64,000 nt of DNA from Proteiniclasticum sediminis (GTDB lineage Bacteria; Bacillota; Clostridia; Clostridiales; Clostridiaceae): positions 1 through 64,000 of the forward strand of contig NZ_JAGSCS010000012.1 of NCBI RefSeq assembly GCF_018128025.1, in the 5' to 3' direction. The notes under the pieces were generated by a model, which had not been told where the DNA came from, searched no databases, and saw nothing but the letters and a program-made list of their open reading frames with translations. How positions within the stretch are numbered: position 1 is the stretch's first letter; every line of letters begins with the position of its first letter. This document shows, one piece after another, positions 38,603 to 47,863 of this stretch. The position numbers and the translations under genes were made by a program.

Positions 38603-38953
38603 CAACGAGCCTCCGTGCATGTTTTTTTTCATTATACCACATTAACCGAAAGAGAAGAGGGTTTTGTCCCCAGGGGAAAGGGCAGGAGCTGGGGCTAAAT
38701 TGCGCGGGATTTTTCGGGGAAAGGCCGGGGTTAGCCCGCTAGGGGATTCCCTTTCCAGGACCCTTGTCAATGTTCATAAAATGTAGCTTTAACTCCAGGG
38801 GTTTTATGTTATAATGTATTGTATTATTTTATCATGGGATTATTGTAGATTTGGCTTGAAGTCCATGGATTATGGACAGCACAAAAGAAAGGTGCCCATG
38901 CCTTGAAAAAAGCTGAAAAAAATGAATGAGAATGAATTAAAAGGTGGATATAG
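38603..38953. other. Intergenic region upstream of murA
   Basis: This 351-base gap carries a GGGGCTAAAT motif (38691-38700) shared with two other intergenic regions, C/G-rich DNA up to 38760, and the murA promoter at 38807-38815. No reading frame in it looks like a gene. Confidence 0.6.
38807..38815 (+). promoter_or_regulatory. Extended -10 promoter of murA
   Basis: TGT-TATAAT: a perfect -10 at 38810-38815 preceded by the TG of an extended -10. The -35 region is poor. It implies a leader of about 130 bases. Confidence 0.65.
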
Positions 38954-40213
38954 ATGGAAAAGCTTGTTATACATGGAGGAGCAAAACTTTACGGAGAGGT
39001 GGAAATCAGCGGAGCAAAGAATGCCGCAGTGGCAATCCTGCCGGCAGCCCTGATGGTGTCCAAAGGAAAGTCAGTCATTGAAAATATCCCGGCCATCGAC
39101 GATGTACACTGTCTGGAGCGGATCATCGAGTCCATCGGCGGGAAGATTGAAAAGAACGGATCGACCTATTCCATCGATGCCACGGATGAGCTAAAGGTGG
39201 TGGCCGATACGGAAGACGTCCGCAAGATGCGGGCCTCCTACTATCTGGTGGGTGCCCTCCTGGGCCGCTACAAGAGCGCCAAGGTGGAGCTTCCCGGGGG
39301 ATGCGCCATCGGCGTCCGTCCCATGGATCAGCATATCAAGGGCTTTGAAGCCCTGGGTGCTAAAGTGACCATGGAGCACGGCTCCATCACCGCCAAGGCG
39401 GACAAGCTCATCGGTGCGAATATTTTCTTCGACGTGGTCTCTGTAGGGTCCACGATTAATGTCATGCTCGCCGCCACTCTGGCGGAGGGACAGACCGTCC
39501 TGGAAAACGTGGCCCGTGAACCCCATGTGGTCGATGTGGCCAACTTCCTGAACACCATGGGGGCAGACATCAAGGGCGCCGGTACCGACGTCATCCGCAT
39601 CAACGGCGTCAAGGAGCTCCACGGCTGCAACTACAGCGTAATTCCGGACCAGATCGAAGCAGGAACCTACATGATCGCCACCGCCGCCTGCGGCGGACGG
39701 GTGACCATCAAAAATATTATCCCCAAGCATATGGAGTCCATCTCCGCCAAGCTGGAGGAAATGGGCGTTCAGGTGGAGGAGCTGGATGACAGTCTCATCA
39801 TCACCTCGGAACCCTCCCAGCTGAAGGCTGTGAACATCAAGACCCTGCCTTATCCCGGCTTCCCCACGGATGTTCAGCAGCCCATGAGCGTGCTCATGAG
39901 CATCGCCAAGGGACGAAGCATCATCAATGAGAGCATCTGGGAATCCCGATTCAAGCATATGGATGAGCTGAAGAAAATGGGGGCCAGTGTCCTGGTGGAA
40001 GGCCGAACGGCTATCCTTGAGGGCGTGCCAAAGCTTTCCGGCGCCACGGTGCGGGCCACGGATCTTCGGGCAGGTGCGGCCATGGTCATTGCCGGCCTCA
40101 TTGCCGAAGGAAAGACGGAAATCTACGACATTGAGCACATTTACCGGGGATACCCGGATATTGAAGACAAGTTCAAGAACCTGGGTGCCGACATCCGCAT
40201 CGAGCAGTATTAG
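38954..40213 (+). CDS. murA: UDP-N-acetylglucosamine 1-carboxyvinyltransferase
   Basis: The first committed step of peptidoglycan synthesis, the fosfomycin target. The 419 residues show the inside-out barrel pattern: [15 protein letters not shown] near residue 20 and the catalytic cysteine C117 in [11 protein letters not shown], so the fosfomycin-reactive cysteine is present. The C-terminal [16 protein letters not shown] is the second family motif. Eleven bases separate it from walJ. Confidence 0.97.
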   Translation: MEKLVIHGGAKLYGEVEISGAKNAAVAILPAALMVSKGKSVIENIPAIDDVHCLERIIESIGGKIEKNGSTYSIDATDELKVVADTEDVRKMRASYYLVGALLGRYKSAKVELPGGCAIGVRPMDQHIKGFEALGAKVTMEHGSITAKADKLIGANIFFDVVSVGSTINVMLAATLAEGQTVLENVAREPHVVDVANFLNTMGADIKGAGTDVIRINGVKELHGCNYSVIPDQIEAGTYMIATAACGGRVTIKNIIPKHMESISAKLEEMGVQVEELDDSLIITSEPSQLKAVNIKTLPYPGFPTDVQQPMSVLMSIAKGRSIINESIWESRFKHMDELKKMGASVLVEGRTAILEGVPKLSGATVRATDLRAGAAMVIAGLIAEGKTEIYDIEHIYRGYPDIEDKFKNLGADIRIEQY

Positions 40214-40224
40214 GAAGTGAGATC

Positions 40225-41013
40225 ATGATTTTCTGTTCACTCTACAGCGGCTCCAGCGGAAACAGCCTCTTTGTGGCTTCCAGCCGCACGAAGATTCTGG
40301 TGGATGCAGGCCTCACGGGCAAAAGCATCATCAGCGCTCTGGAGAATATCGGGGAAGATCCCCGGGAGCTCAGCGGAATTCTCATCACCCACGAGCATAT
40401 TGACCATATCAAGGGAGCAGGAATCCTGTCCCGAAAGTATGGCCTTCCCATCTACGCCAATGAGAAAACCTGGGTGGCCATGGAATCTTGCCTCGGCAAG
40501 ATTGCCACGGAAAACATCCGCATCGTGGGCAGTGAGTTCACCGTGGATGACCTGGACATCCGGGCATTCCGGGTGCCCCATGATGCCGCGGCCTGCCAGG
40601 GGTACACCATTTCGGCGGAAGGAAAAAAGGTCAGTGTGGCCACGGACATCGGCGTATTCACCGAGGAGATCCGTCGGAACATCAAAGACAGTGACCTGGT
40701 CCTTCTGGAAAGCAACCATGATGTGGAAATGGTGAAGTTCGGTCCCTATCCCTATGAACTCAAACGCCGGATTCTCAGTGAGATCGGTCACCTGTCCAAC
40801 ACGGACTGCGGCCTGGCGGCGCTGGAGATTCTGAAGGAAGGCAAGAAGAAAATAATCCTGGGCCATTTGTCCGGAACCAACAATCTTCCGGAACTGGCCT
40901 ATAAAACGGTGGAAAACATCCTGGTGGAGAAAGGCCTGTCCCTGGGAAAAGGGATGGATGCCGAATTGTCCCTGGCCAGCCGGATCCGGCCGTCCAGCTA
41001 TACGGAGGTATAG
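40225..41013 (+). CDS. walJ: Metallo-beta-lactamase-fold hydrolase WalJ/YycJ
   Basis: A 262-residue MBL-fold enzyme. The metal-binding motif HEHIDH is at residues 56-61, after the N-terminal SLYSGSSGNSLFVAS that marks the YycJ/WalJ group. Further metal ligands are in VPHDAAACQGYTI, ATDIG and LGHLSGTNN. In other Firmicutes it belongs to the walRKHIJ cell-wall operon and has been described as a double-strand DNA exonuclease; the walRK genes are not here. The next gene starts one base after its stop. Confidence 0.92.
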   Translation: MIFCSLYSGSSGNSLFVASSRTKILVDAGLTGKSIISALENIGEDPRELSGILITHEHIDHIKGAGILSRKYGLPIYANEKTWVAMESCLGKIATENIRIVGSEFTVDDLDIRAFRVPHDAAACQGYTISAEGKKVSVATDIGVFTEEIRRNIKDSDLVLLESNHDVEMVKFGPYPYELKRRILSEIGHLSNTDCGLAALEILKEGKKKIILGHLSGTNNLPELAYKTVENILVEKGLSLGKGMDAELSLASRIRPSSYTEV

Positions 41014-41014
41014 A

Positions 41015-41224
41015 ATGAGGGAAATATACAGCTGCCTCGAAGACTATGATCTGGCCATCGATGATTTTATTCTCGAAAGCCAGACCTTTCCTGTGATCCA
41101 AGAGGATCCCACGGGAACCTGCCCCTACTGCCAAAAGCCCTCGGCCTATCGGCTGACGGCCATGCCCGGAGGGATTGTCCCTCCACCCCAAGAAATGCAA
41201 GATGAAAAGGAGATTGACGGATGA
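41015..41224 (+). CDS. CxxH/CxxC-like small protein, altered first motif
   Basis: A 69-residue protein whose position between walJ and rlmH and C-terminal [10 protein letters not shown] match the CxxH/CxxC protein family (TIGR04129). In the family the first motif is C-x-x-H; here it reads C-L-E-D, so a histidine ligand is lost. GGAGG precedes the ATG at 41015 by six bases. It overlaps the SEC-C gene by four bases. Function unknown. Confidence 0.72.
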   Translation: MREIYSCLEDYDLAIDDFILESQTFPVIQEDPTGTCPYCQKPSAYRLTAMPGGIVPPPQEMQDEKEIDG

Positions 41225-41724
41225 GCCTGTACAAAGATTGGAACGATATGGTTGTTGATTATGTAAAAACCAAGGGGGAAAAAGCCTTCTGGGAAGAATA
41301 TTCTGCCGTGGAGGGGGGAATCTACACCAAGATTCTGGCCCATCCGGAAGAAAAGTTCACCTACACCATCGAAGCCCTGGCCAAGGAGATGAACACCACC
41401 AATGAGTTCGTCATGGGCTTTACCGATGGAATCAACGATTCCCTGAACACCATGCTGGATCTGGAAAATGTCTCCGCCACCGATGAGCTGGTGCTGGACA
41501 TCAACCTGGAGAAACTCTACTACAACATGCTGGATGCCAAAGCAGAGTACCTCTACACCATTCCTGCCTGGGAGAACATCCTCACCCTGGAGAAGCGCGA
41601 AGAGCTGAAGAAGGCCCTGAAGGATTCCAAGACCGTGAGAAATGAGAGCAAAGTGGGAAGAAATGATCTTTGTCCCTGCGGAAGCGGCAAGAAATATAAA
41701 AAATGCCACGGCAAGGCATCATAG
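41221..41724 (+). CDS. SEC-C metal-binding motif protein
   Basis: A 167-residue protein ending in a SEC-C motif ([18 protein letters not shown]), the zinc-binding tail also found on SecA. The preceding 140 residues are mostly helical and acidic ([34 protein letters not shown]-like stretches) and I do not recognise a named domain; similar proteins occur in Clostridia with unknown role. It overlaps the preceding gene by four bases and is followed by a terminator. Confidence 0.8.
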   Translation: MSLYKDWNDMVVDYVKTKGEKAFWEEYSAVEGGIYTKILAHPEEKFTYTIEALAKEMNTTNEFVMGFTDGINDSLNTMLDLENVSATDELVLDINLEKLYYNMLDAKAEYLYTIPAWENILTLEKREELKKALKDSKTVRNESKVGRNDLCPCGSGKKYKKCHGKAS

Positions 41725-41737
41725 TTAAGGCTGAGGA

Positions 41738-41768
41738 AACTCCTTGATCATGATGATTAAGGAGTTTT
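41738..41768 (+). terminator. Terminator after the SEC-C gene
   Basis: AAACTCCTT pairs with AAGGAGTTT (nine bases) around a 12-base loop and is followed by seven or more T. Confidence 0.9.
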
Positions 41769-41909
41769 TTTGTACCCGCCGCTGCGGGATTTTAAAGTTT
41801 GCTGAAGATCCGGGAAATTTTCTTTTTTGATACCAATTTCACCGGACAGAACGTTACCATGAAGGAAAGACGAGGAAGGGGGGAGACGTCCGCCATCGGA
41901 CGAAATGCC

Positions 41910-42473
41910 ATGCAAAAACGGATAGCTGTCCCCTTGGGGCTGATTCTGATGCTTTTTCTCAGCGGGTGCGCCCTGTTCTCCCCAGGAGGACCGGAAGAGA
42001 CCCCGGGGGAAAATCTGGAAATCCCCAAAGTCTATGAAAGTCTCGATGAACACCTGTCCCTCACAGCCACGGACCTCTGGGTAGAGGATCCCACCCTCCA
42101 TGAGGACTCGGTCCTCTCCCTGGCCAATGAGGAGTACAATTCCTACCTGATCCTTCTGGCCGATGAAAAGGCCACGCTGCCCCCCACGGTGGACCTGGAT
42201 TACTACGGGGAACTGACGGGGGAAGCCACACTCCAGGATCTGGAGGAAGGGGAGATCACGCCCATGAAGTCCCTGGTGCTGGATGGACAGCCGGCCCGAA
42301 GCTTCTACGTCAAGGGCCTGGTGGATGGAGTTTCCATCACCTATGGATTTGTGGTCTTTGAGGATGGGACCAATTTCTATCAGGGCATCATCTGGAGCGC
42401 CAGCAAGAATCTGGAGAACCACCGGGAGTACTATGAAAAAATCCTGTATTCCATCACGGTGAACCAGCCATGA
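41910..42473 (+). CDS. Putative lipoprotein, unknown function
   Basis: A 187-residue protein. The ATG at 41910 begins a good signal peptide with a clear lipobox: LGLILMLFLSGC, cysteine near residue 20. An in-frame ATG at 41859 would add a long charged stretch before it. The ribosome site is weak for both. The mature part has a P/E-rich linker (PGGPEETPGENLEIP) and a domain with YGFVVFEDGTNFYQGIIWS, which I do not recognise. It overlaps the rlmH start by four bases, an unusual pairing. Confidence 0.75.
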   Translation: MQKRIAVPLGLILMLFLSGCALFSPGGPEETPGENLEIPKVYESLDEHLSLTATDLWVEDPTLHEDSVLSLANEEYNSYLILLADEKATLPPTVDLDYYGELTGEATLQDLEEGEITPMKSLVLDGQPARSFYVKGLVDGVSITYGFVVFEDGTNFYQGIIWSASKNLENHREYYEKILYSITVNQP

Positions 42474-42934
42474 TGACGGTGGAGCTCATTGTGGTGGGCA
42501 AACTCAAAGAACCCTATCTTCGGGATGCCCAGGAGGACTGGCTGCGAAAACTGTCCAAAATCTGCCGGTTCAGCATTCTTGAAGTGAAGGATGAAAAAAC
42601 CCGCGAGGGGGCCAGTGAGAAAGAAATGCAGAAGGTCAAGAATCAGGAGGGCGAGGGTATCCTGCGGCACATCCATCCCCAGGCCCAGGTGCTGGTGCTG
42701 GATCTGGCGGGCAAGAAGACTGACAGTCCCGCCTTCAAAGGCCTCCTTCAAGATGCCCAGGATACCGGACGCCGGGTACAGCTTATCATCGGCGGGAGTC
42801 TGGGCCTCTCCGAAGGCGTTTTAGCCCGGGCCAATCACCGCATCTCCTTTGGGGAGATGACCTACCCTCATCAGTTATTCCGGTGGATGCTCCTGGAAGA
42901 GATCCATCACGCACTGAACGCATTGTTAGGATAG
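42470..42934 (+). CDS. rlmH: 23S rRNA (pseudouridine1915-N3)-methyltransferase RlmH, lacking the usual C-terminal tail
   Basis: A SPOUT-class methyltransferase that acts on the intersubunit helix 69 of 23S rRNA. VELIVVGKLKEPYLRDA at the start, VLDLAGKKTDSPAF, IGGSLGLSEGVL and MTYPHQLFRWMLLEEI near the end are family motifs. The protein has 154 residues and ends in HHALNALLG, whereas relatives continue with a G-E-P-Y-H-K/R tail that sits at the active site. No frameshift that would restore this tail is evident in the next 20 bases. The start is ATG at 42470 or 42473. Confidence 0.9.
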   Translation: MMTVELIVVGKLKEPYLRDAQEDWLRKLSKICRFSILEVKDEKTREGASEKEMQKVKNQEGEGILRHIHPQAQVLVLDLAGKKTDSPAFKGLLQDAQDTGRRVQLIIGGSLGLSEGVLARANHRISFGEMTYPHQLFRWMLLEEIHHALNALLG

Positions 42935-42947
42935 AGGAGACGAGCCA

Positions 42948-44993
42948 ATGTATACAACGACAAGAAGGTCCAGAAATCTGGACAGACGCAAAAAAAGATC
43001 GGCCCTGGAAGGGTTCAATCTGCTGATCTTTCTCATGGGGTCCATCTTCTTCATGGAGATCATCCTGAGAGTAAACACGGAAACCTCATTTTTCAACATC
43101 GGACTTATTTTTTCGGCACTTTTTGCCGCTTCCACAGCCCTTTGCATCTATCTTCTCACCAGCTTTTTCCGGGGATGGGGAAGAACGCTGATTCTGGGGC
43201 TCACCCTGGGGGTGACCACCATTCTCTTCGCCTCCCAGTTCATCTACTACAAGATCTTCAAGACGTTCTATACGGTCTTCTCCGCCCAGAATGGAGGACA
43301 GGTGCTGGAGTTCATGAATGACATTCTTTTCATGATCCGCAAGAACTTCCTCTGGCTTCTTCTCCTTTTCCTTCCTCTGGTCCTGTTCCTGGTGCTGAAG
43401 GCCCGAAGCCGCAAAAGCACTTACCGGTTCACCTGGACCGAACGGGGCATCAGCCTGGCGCTCTTTGTCCTCTTCTTCGGCGCAGCCCTCATGGGGATCA
43501 ACCTGGGCGACAAGGAGCAGAATTCAGCCTTTGACATGTACTACAAGAACAACTATCCCGTGGCTTCCGTCAACCAGCTGGGGCTTTTGACCAGCATGCG
43601 GCTGGATCTTCAGCGTACCCTCACGGGCTTTGATCCCGTGATAGCCCCGCCTCCTGTGGTGGAAGTGCCCCAAACCCCCGGAGAAACCCCTTCGGAGACT
43701 CCGGTGGAATCCCCCACGGAAGAGCCGCCCAAGGTCTATGCGCCCAATGTCATGACCATCGACTTTGACCAGCTACTTTCCCAGGCGGGAACCGATGCGG
43801 AGCTCGCCAAGATGCACACCTATTTCAAAAACCGGGAAGCTACGCTGCAGAATGACTTCACCGGAAAATACAAGGGCTACAACCTGATCCTCATCACCGC
43901 CGAGGGGTATTCCCACTACGCCGTGAACAAGGATGTAACCCCCACCCTCTACAAGATGACCCACGAAGGCGTCAACTTCACGAATTTCTACAACCCCATC
44001 TGGGGCGTATCCACCTCCGACGGTGAATACGTGGCCACCACGGGGCTCATTCCCAAGAGCGGGGTCTGGAGCATGTACAAGTCCGGCTCCAATGCCATGC
44101 CCTTCGCCATGGGCAATCAGCTCCGACACATCGGCTACAAGACCCTGGCCTACCATAACCACACCTACAACTACTATAACCGCGACGTCTCCCATCCCAA
44201 CCTGGGCTATGACTACAAAGGCCTGGGCAACGGACTCCAGGTGCGCAAGACCTGGCCGGAATCCGATCTGGAGATGATGGAGGTCACCACGGAGGAGTTC
44301 GTCCACGATGAACCCTTCCATGCCTACTTCATGACCGTCAGCGGCCATATGCGCTACACCTGGGGCGGCAACTTCATCGCCAGCAAGAACAAGGCCCTGG
44401 TTCAGAATCTGCCCTACAGCGAAGGCGCTAAAGCCTACCTGGCCACCCAGATCGAGCTGGATCGGGCGCTGGAGTATCTTCTCCAGAAGCTGGATGAAGC
44501 CGGCGTGGCGGAAAACACCCTCATCGCCATGAGTGCTGACCACTATCCTTATGGACTGGATAAGGCCGATATCGACAATCTGGCCGGACATGAAGTGGAA
44601 AGCAACTTCGAACTCTACAAATCCAGTTTCATCCTCTATGCCAAGGGCATGGAGCCCATGACCATTGACCGCCCGGTCTCCAGTCTGGACATTATCCCCA
44701 CCATTTCCAACCTGCTGGGCCTGGAGTATGACTCCCGCCTCCTCATGGGCGTGGATATGTTCTCCACCAAAGCCCCCCTCATTATCTTCAACAACCGAAG
44801 CTTCATCACCGATCTTGGAAAGTACAACTCCGTCACCAAGCAGTTTACCCTCAATCCCGGCGCCACACTGCCGGCAGGGTATGCCACGGCCGACGACTAC
44901 CGCAAGGCCATCTCTGCGGAGATTGACCGGCAGTTCTACTTCTCCACCAAGATTCTGGAAAAAAACTACTATGCCAAAGTGGTGAACCGCTAA
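42948..44993 (+). CDS. LTA synthase family (sulfatase-fold) membrane protein
   Basis: A 681-residue protein with five N-terminal transmembrane helices (about residues 25-190), a P/E/T-rich linker (near 230-265, PQTPGETPSETPVESP) and an extracellular sulfatase/alkaline-phosphatase-like domain. LITAEGYSHYAV gives one metal ligand (E) and GVSTSDGEY supplies the threonine nucleophile of the LtaS type; SADHYPYGLD contributes D/H ligands. Such enzymes transfer glycerol phosphate or related groups to cell-surface polymers. The exact product, lipoteichoic acid or another, cannot be told. It is 13 bases after rlmH. Confidence 0.87.
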   Translation: MYTTTRRSRNLDRRKKRSALEGFNLLIFLMGSIFFMEIILRVNTETSFFNIGLIFSALFAASTALCIYLLTSFFRGWGRTLILGLTLGVTTILFASQFIYYKIFKTFYTVFSAQNGGQVLEFMNDILFMIRKNFLWLLLLFLPLVLFLVLKARSRKSTYRFTWTERGISLALFVLFFGAALMGINLGDKEQNSAFDMYYKNNYPVASVNQLGLLTSMRLDLQRTLTGFDPVIAPPPVVEVPQTPGETPSETPVESPTEEPPKVYAPNVMTIDFDQLLSQAGTDAELAKMHTYFKNREATLQNDFTGKYKGYNLILITAEGYSHYAVNKDVTPTLYKMTHEGVNFTNFYNPIWGVSTSDGEYVATTGLIPKSGVWSMYKSGSNAMPFAMGNQLRHIGYKTLAYHNHTYNYYNRDVSHPNLGYDYKGLGNGLQVRKTWPESDLEMMEVTTEEFVHDEPFHAYFMTVSGHMRYTWGGNFIASKNKALVQNLPYSEGAKAYLATQIELDRALEYLLQKLDEAGVAENTLIAMSADHYPYGLDKADIDNLAGHEVESNFELYKSSFILYAKGMEPMTIDRPVSSLDIIPTISNLLGLEYDSRLLMGVDMFSTKAPLIIFNNRSFITDLGKYNSVTKQFTLNPGATLPAGYATADDYRKAISAEIDRQFYFSTKILEKNYYAKVVNR

Positions 44994-45011
44994 ACGAACG
45001 AAAAAACCAGG

Positions 45012-45042
45012 AAAAAATCCGCCTTTCGTGAGGCGGATTTTT
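45012..45042 (+). terminator. Terminator after the LTA synthase-like gene
   Basis: AAAATCCGCCT and AGGCGGATTTT (11 bases) with a TTCGTG-type loop, followed by T-rich sequence. Confidence 0.9.
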
Positions 45043-45098
45043 CTTTGGGCCTGAAGGGGAGGCTCTCCTGTGGATTTTCTTAAGAAAGCGAGAAGAAA

Positions 45099-45127
45099 TT
45101 GCACAAGAGGGTGGAATGGATTAGAAT
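45099..45127 (+). promoter_or_regulatory. gpsA promoter
   Basis: TTGCAC (45099-45104), 17 bases, TAGAAT (45122-45127), 65 bases before gpsA. Confidence 0.65.
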
Positions 45128-45192
45128 AGGGGATATGCACAACAGAATAGAAGCATGTTACATCAACTCATTGAAGAGAATGGAGAGAAAAG

Positions 45193-46149
45193 ATGAAGAT
45201 TAGTGTAATCGGATGCGGAAGATGGGGCTCGTTCATCGCCTGGTACCTGGACCGGAAAGGGCATGACGTGAGCCTTTATGGTCGCGCATCCTCCAAACAT
45301 ATGAAGGAATTTCAGGAGACCCGAACCAACGGGCTCATTACCCTGCCCGAGTCCATCGGCCTCACGGCGAACCTGGAAGAGGCGACCAAAGCGGAGGTCA
45401 TCGTCATTTCCGTGAACTCCCAGGGGCTGCGGGCCCTGATGACGGAGCTGGCTCCCTTGGTCCTTCGGGACAAGATCTTTGTCCTTTGCATGAAGGGGAT
45501 GGAGATCAGCACCGGAAAACGCCTCACAGAGGTCATGGCGGAGTTCACCGATGCCACCTGCAAAACCGCTGTCTGGCTGGGACCCGGCCATGTCCAGGAG
45601 TTCTACAAGGGCATTCCCAACTGCATGGTCATCGATTCTCAGGAGGAAGAGGTCAAAGAGCTGCTCATCCAGAACTTTTCCAATGACCTTATCCGCTTCT
45701 ACTATGGCAATGACCTCATCGGCAACGAGATTGGCGGGGCGGCCAAGAATGTCATCGGTATTGCCGCGGGCATGCTGGACGGACTGCATCTGTCCTCCCT
45801 GAAGGGGGCCCTCATGTCCCGGGGAACCCGGGAAGTGTCCCGGCTCATCAAGGCCATGGGCGGCAATGAACTGTCGGCCTACGGATTATGCCATCTGGGC
45901 GACTACGAGGCCACGGTGTTTTCGCCCTTCAGCCACAACCGAACCTTCGGCGAAAGCTTCATTCGGGGAGAGGCCTATACGGACCTGGCCGAGGGCTACT
46001 ATACGGTGAAGGCCCTCATGGCTCTCTCGGAAACCTACGGGGTGGACCTTCCCATCACGGAAGCGGTGTATGCCGTACTCTATGAGGGTAAGGATCCCAA
46101 AGAAACCCTCAACGGACTCTTTGTCCGCAGCCTGAAGGAAGAGTTCTAA
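45193..46149 (+). CDS. gpsA: Glycerol-3-phosphate dehydrogenase [NAD(P)+]-like protein
   Basis: A 318-residue enzyme that probably makes sn-glycerol 3-phosphate for membrane lipids. The nucleotide-binding loop is IGCGRWGSFIAWYL; the catalytic lysine region is GNEIGGAAKNVIGIAAGM, and the substrate-binding AYGLCHLGDYEATVFSPFS-type segment is shortened and altered against the usual GLAGLGDLxxTC. It is slightly shorter than typical GpsA and diverges in these loops, so the specificity is less certain than the fold. It is a single gene between a promoter and a shared terminator. Confidence 0.82.
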   Translation: MKISVIGCGRWGSFIAWYLDRKGHDVSLYGRASSKHMKEFQETRTNGLITLPESIGLTANLEEATKAEVIVISVNSQGLRALMTELAPLVLRDKIFVLCMKGMEISTGKRLTEVMAEFTDATCKTAVWLGPGHVQEFYKGIPNCMVIDSQEEEVKELLIQNFSNDLIRFYYGNDLIGNEIGGAAKNVIGIAAGMLDGLHLSSLKGALMSRGTREVSRLIKAMGGNELSAYGLCHLGDYEATVFSPFSHNRTFGESFIRGEAYTDLAEGYYTVKALMALSETYGVDLPITEAVYAVLYEGKDPKETLNGLFVRSLKEEF

Positions 46150-46213
46150 CCCAAAGAATGGTAAAACTTCCATGACATTTCTGTAAATCCCATGGGGAAT
46201 GGGATAAAAGATG

Positions 46214-46240
46214 AAAGGACAGCCACTGAGGCTGTCCTTT
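46214..46240. terminator. Bidirectional terminator between gpsA and the DUF362 gene
   Basis: AAAGGACAGCC and GGCTGTCCTTT form an 11-base perfect stem around ACTGA. Confidence 0.87.
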
Positions 46241-46253
46241 TGGTTCCAAAGGA

Positions 46254-47573
46254 TTATCGGGTGAGGGCCGGTTCTTCCTGCTTGGAGAGTTTTTGCAGAT
46301 CCGCATTGAGCTGGGAGAAGACGTACACCGGAGCGCAGCCGGGATAGTAGGTGACGCTCTTGGCTAAAGCCGCGGCCTTCTCCACCTTATCCCTGGTGGG
46401 GAAGTATTTCCAGCAGTCGCCGGTGATGAAAAGATTCTTTCCCCGGGCAAATTCCGGATCGAAGTCTGGAACCCCACCGCCTAGAACGACGATTTCGCCA
46501 TGCTCCTTCACCATTTTTCCCATGTCGATGCCCGTATTCACAAAGGAATCCAGGGCGCCCCGGACGTTGACGAAGCAGCCGGGACAGGTCTGCTGGGCAA
46601 AGACGGTGATTTCCTTGTACATGCCGATGGGGTCGCCATTGGGCCGTTTGAAGAAGCGGCGGACACTGGCCAGGGGTTCTCCGACAATTTCGATTTTCTC
46701 CAGGTCGATCTCGCCGAGACCGTCGGTGGCCGCGCAGCGCACAGCGGGGATTTCCATGGGTTCAAAGCCCATGATGGAGGAGCTCACGGCATCCACAGCC
46801 ACGGTGTCCGTTCCGGCGATGATGAGGTTCATCTCCACGGGGGTTCCGGCGTGGGGGCCTTGCCCTTCCATGCCGATGATGGCATCGACTAAGGTCAGGT
46901 CAGCCTTGCGGATGCGATACATATCTGCCATCTTCTGTCCCAGATCGATGCGGTGAACGCCCTGCTGCTGTCCCGAGGGGTGGACATTGGGGACGATGCC
47001 GTTCCAGTTCTTCAGGCCTAAGGTGACGGTGCCGGCCAGATGGACTTTCAGCTTCGGCAGATTGATGACCACATCCGCATCCAGGAAGGGCTTAAAGACT
47101 TGGGCTTTCTTGAAGAAGGTGGCTCCGGGAACCTCCACGTCCACCAGTTCCTCTTCATCAAAGTAGATGATGCGGTCCGCTCCGCCGGCGATGGCGGCGG
47201 CGGTTAATCCGGCAGTTTCCAGAGCGGGCCGGGCTTTACCCACATGCATGCCCAGGGAGGGATTGTCGCCAATCCAGATCTCTTTGGCTTTGGAGTTCTC
47301 CTTGAAATAAGACACAACGGCTTCAATGACGCGCGGATCCACCACGGCAAAGCTTTCCGGCGGGGCAAGGAAGGCGATATTGGGCTTGATGAGCACCGTC
47401 TGGCCTTCATGGATGATGGCATCGGGGGAACCCACGGCCATCTCCACGGCCTTTTTCACCACCTCCTTGATCTGTCGGATATCCTCTGGATTGCGGACGA
47501 ACTTTCCGGCAAGAAACGAGGCATTTCCCGGCAGATGGCCGGATTTGACCACAGACACCTTGGCGTTGAACAT
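46254..47573 (-). CDS. DUF362 domain protein
   Basis: A 439-residue DUF362 protein. The start at 47573 has AAAGGAGG eight bases upstream. The conserved core GQTVLIKPNIAF, VINLPKLKVHLAGTVTLGLKNW and TLVDAIIGMEGQGPHAGTP marks the family. The second half has CPGC near QQTCPGCFVNVRG and further cysteines (DCWKYF, YYPGCAPVY). These may bind metal, although no complete ferredoxin motif is seen. DUF362 proteins are often found with anaerobic metabolism but have no settled reaction. Confidence 0.85.
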   Translation of the reverse strand: MFNAKVSVVKSGHLPGNASFLAGKFVRNPEDIRQIKEVVKKAVEMAVGSPDAIIHEGQTVLIKPNIAFLAPPESFAVVDPRVIEAVVSYFKENSKAKEIWIGDNPSLGMHVGKARPALETAGLTAAAIAGGADRIIYFDEEELVDVEVPGATFFKKAQVFKPFLDADVVINLPKLKVHLAGTVTLGLKNWNGIVPNVHPSGQQQGVHRIDLGQKMADMYRIRKADLTLVDAIIGMEGQGPHAGTPVEMNLIIAGTDTVAVDAVSSSIMGFEPMEIPAVRCAATDGLGEIDLEKIEIVGEPLASVRRFFKRPNGDPIGMYKEITVFAQQTCPGCFVNVRGALDSFVNTGIDMGKMVKEHGEIVVLGGGVPDFDPEFARGKNLFITGDCWKYFPTRDKVEKAAALAKSVTYYPGCAPVYVFSQLNADLQKLSKQEEPALTR

Positions 47574-47863
47574 GTCATGACCTCCTTTTCTTCTTAGGCA
47601 GCATTCCAGTTTCCTTAACAGGCTATCTACAAAATCACTATAGCCCTCCCTCTCCGGCAGTTCAAACGGAGCGGCCCCCCACGCCAGGGCAATGATGAAT
47701 ATTGTGAAGAAAAAATCATGAATATGGTTTCCTTGTGACAAAATTTAAACTTATCATGAATGGGCTTTCCCATCGGCGCTGCGAAATGGTACGATGAACC
47801 TGTAGAAGGCAAAAAAGGCTGTCTCTTGGGAGATGGCGTTAGCCCTGTCTGGGAGGGAATGTG
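47574..47863 (+). other. Untranslated region upstream of the ECF S component, with possible RBS-masking hairpin
   Basis: No gene is seen in this 290-base gap. Near the 3' end a hairpin GCTGTCTC/GAGATGGC (47818-47837, with G-U pairs) is followed by CCCT (47843-47846), which can pair with AGGG (47854-47857) in the ribosome-binding site GGGAGGG. A weak extended -10 (TGG-TACGAT) lies at about 47787-47795. The leader could be regulatory, but it matches no riboswitch family I recognise. Confidence 0.4.

Noticed and set aside
42900-42960. SCC-type attachment site at the 3' end of rlmH
   Set aside because: No direct repeat of the gene end and no recombinase gene lie in the window; the missing tail alone does not show an insertion.
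43773-45140. Open frame of 455 codons antisense to the LTA synthase-like gene
   Set aside because: A shadow of a GC-rich gene, with low-complexity G/V/H-rich composition and no family pattern.
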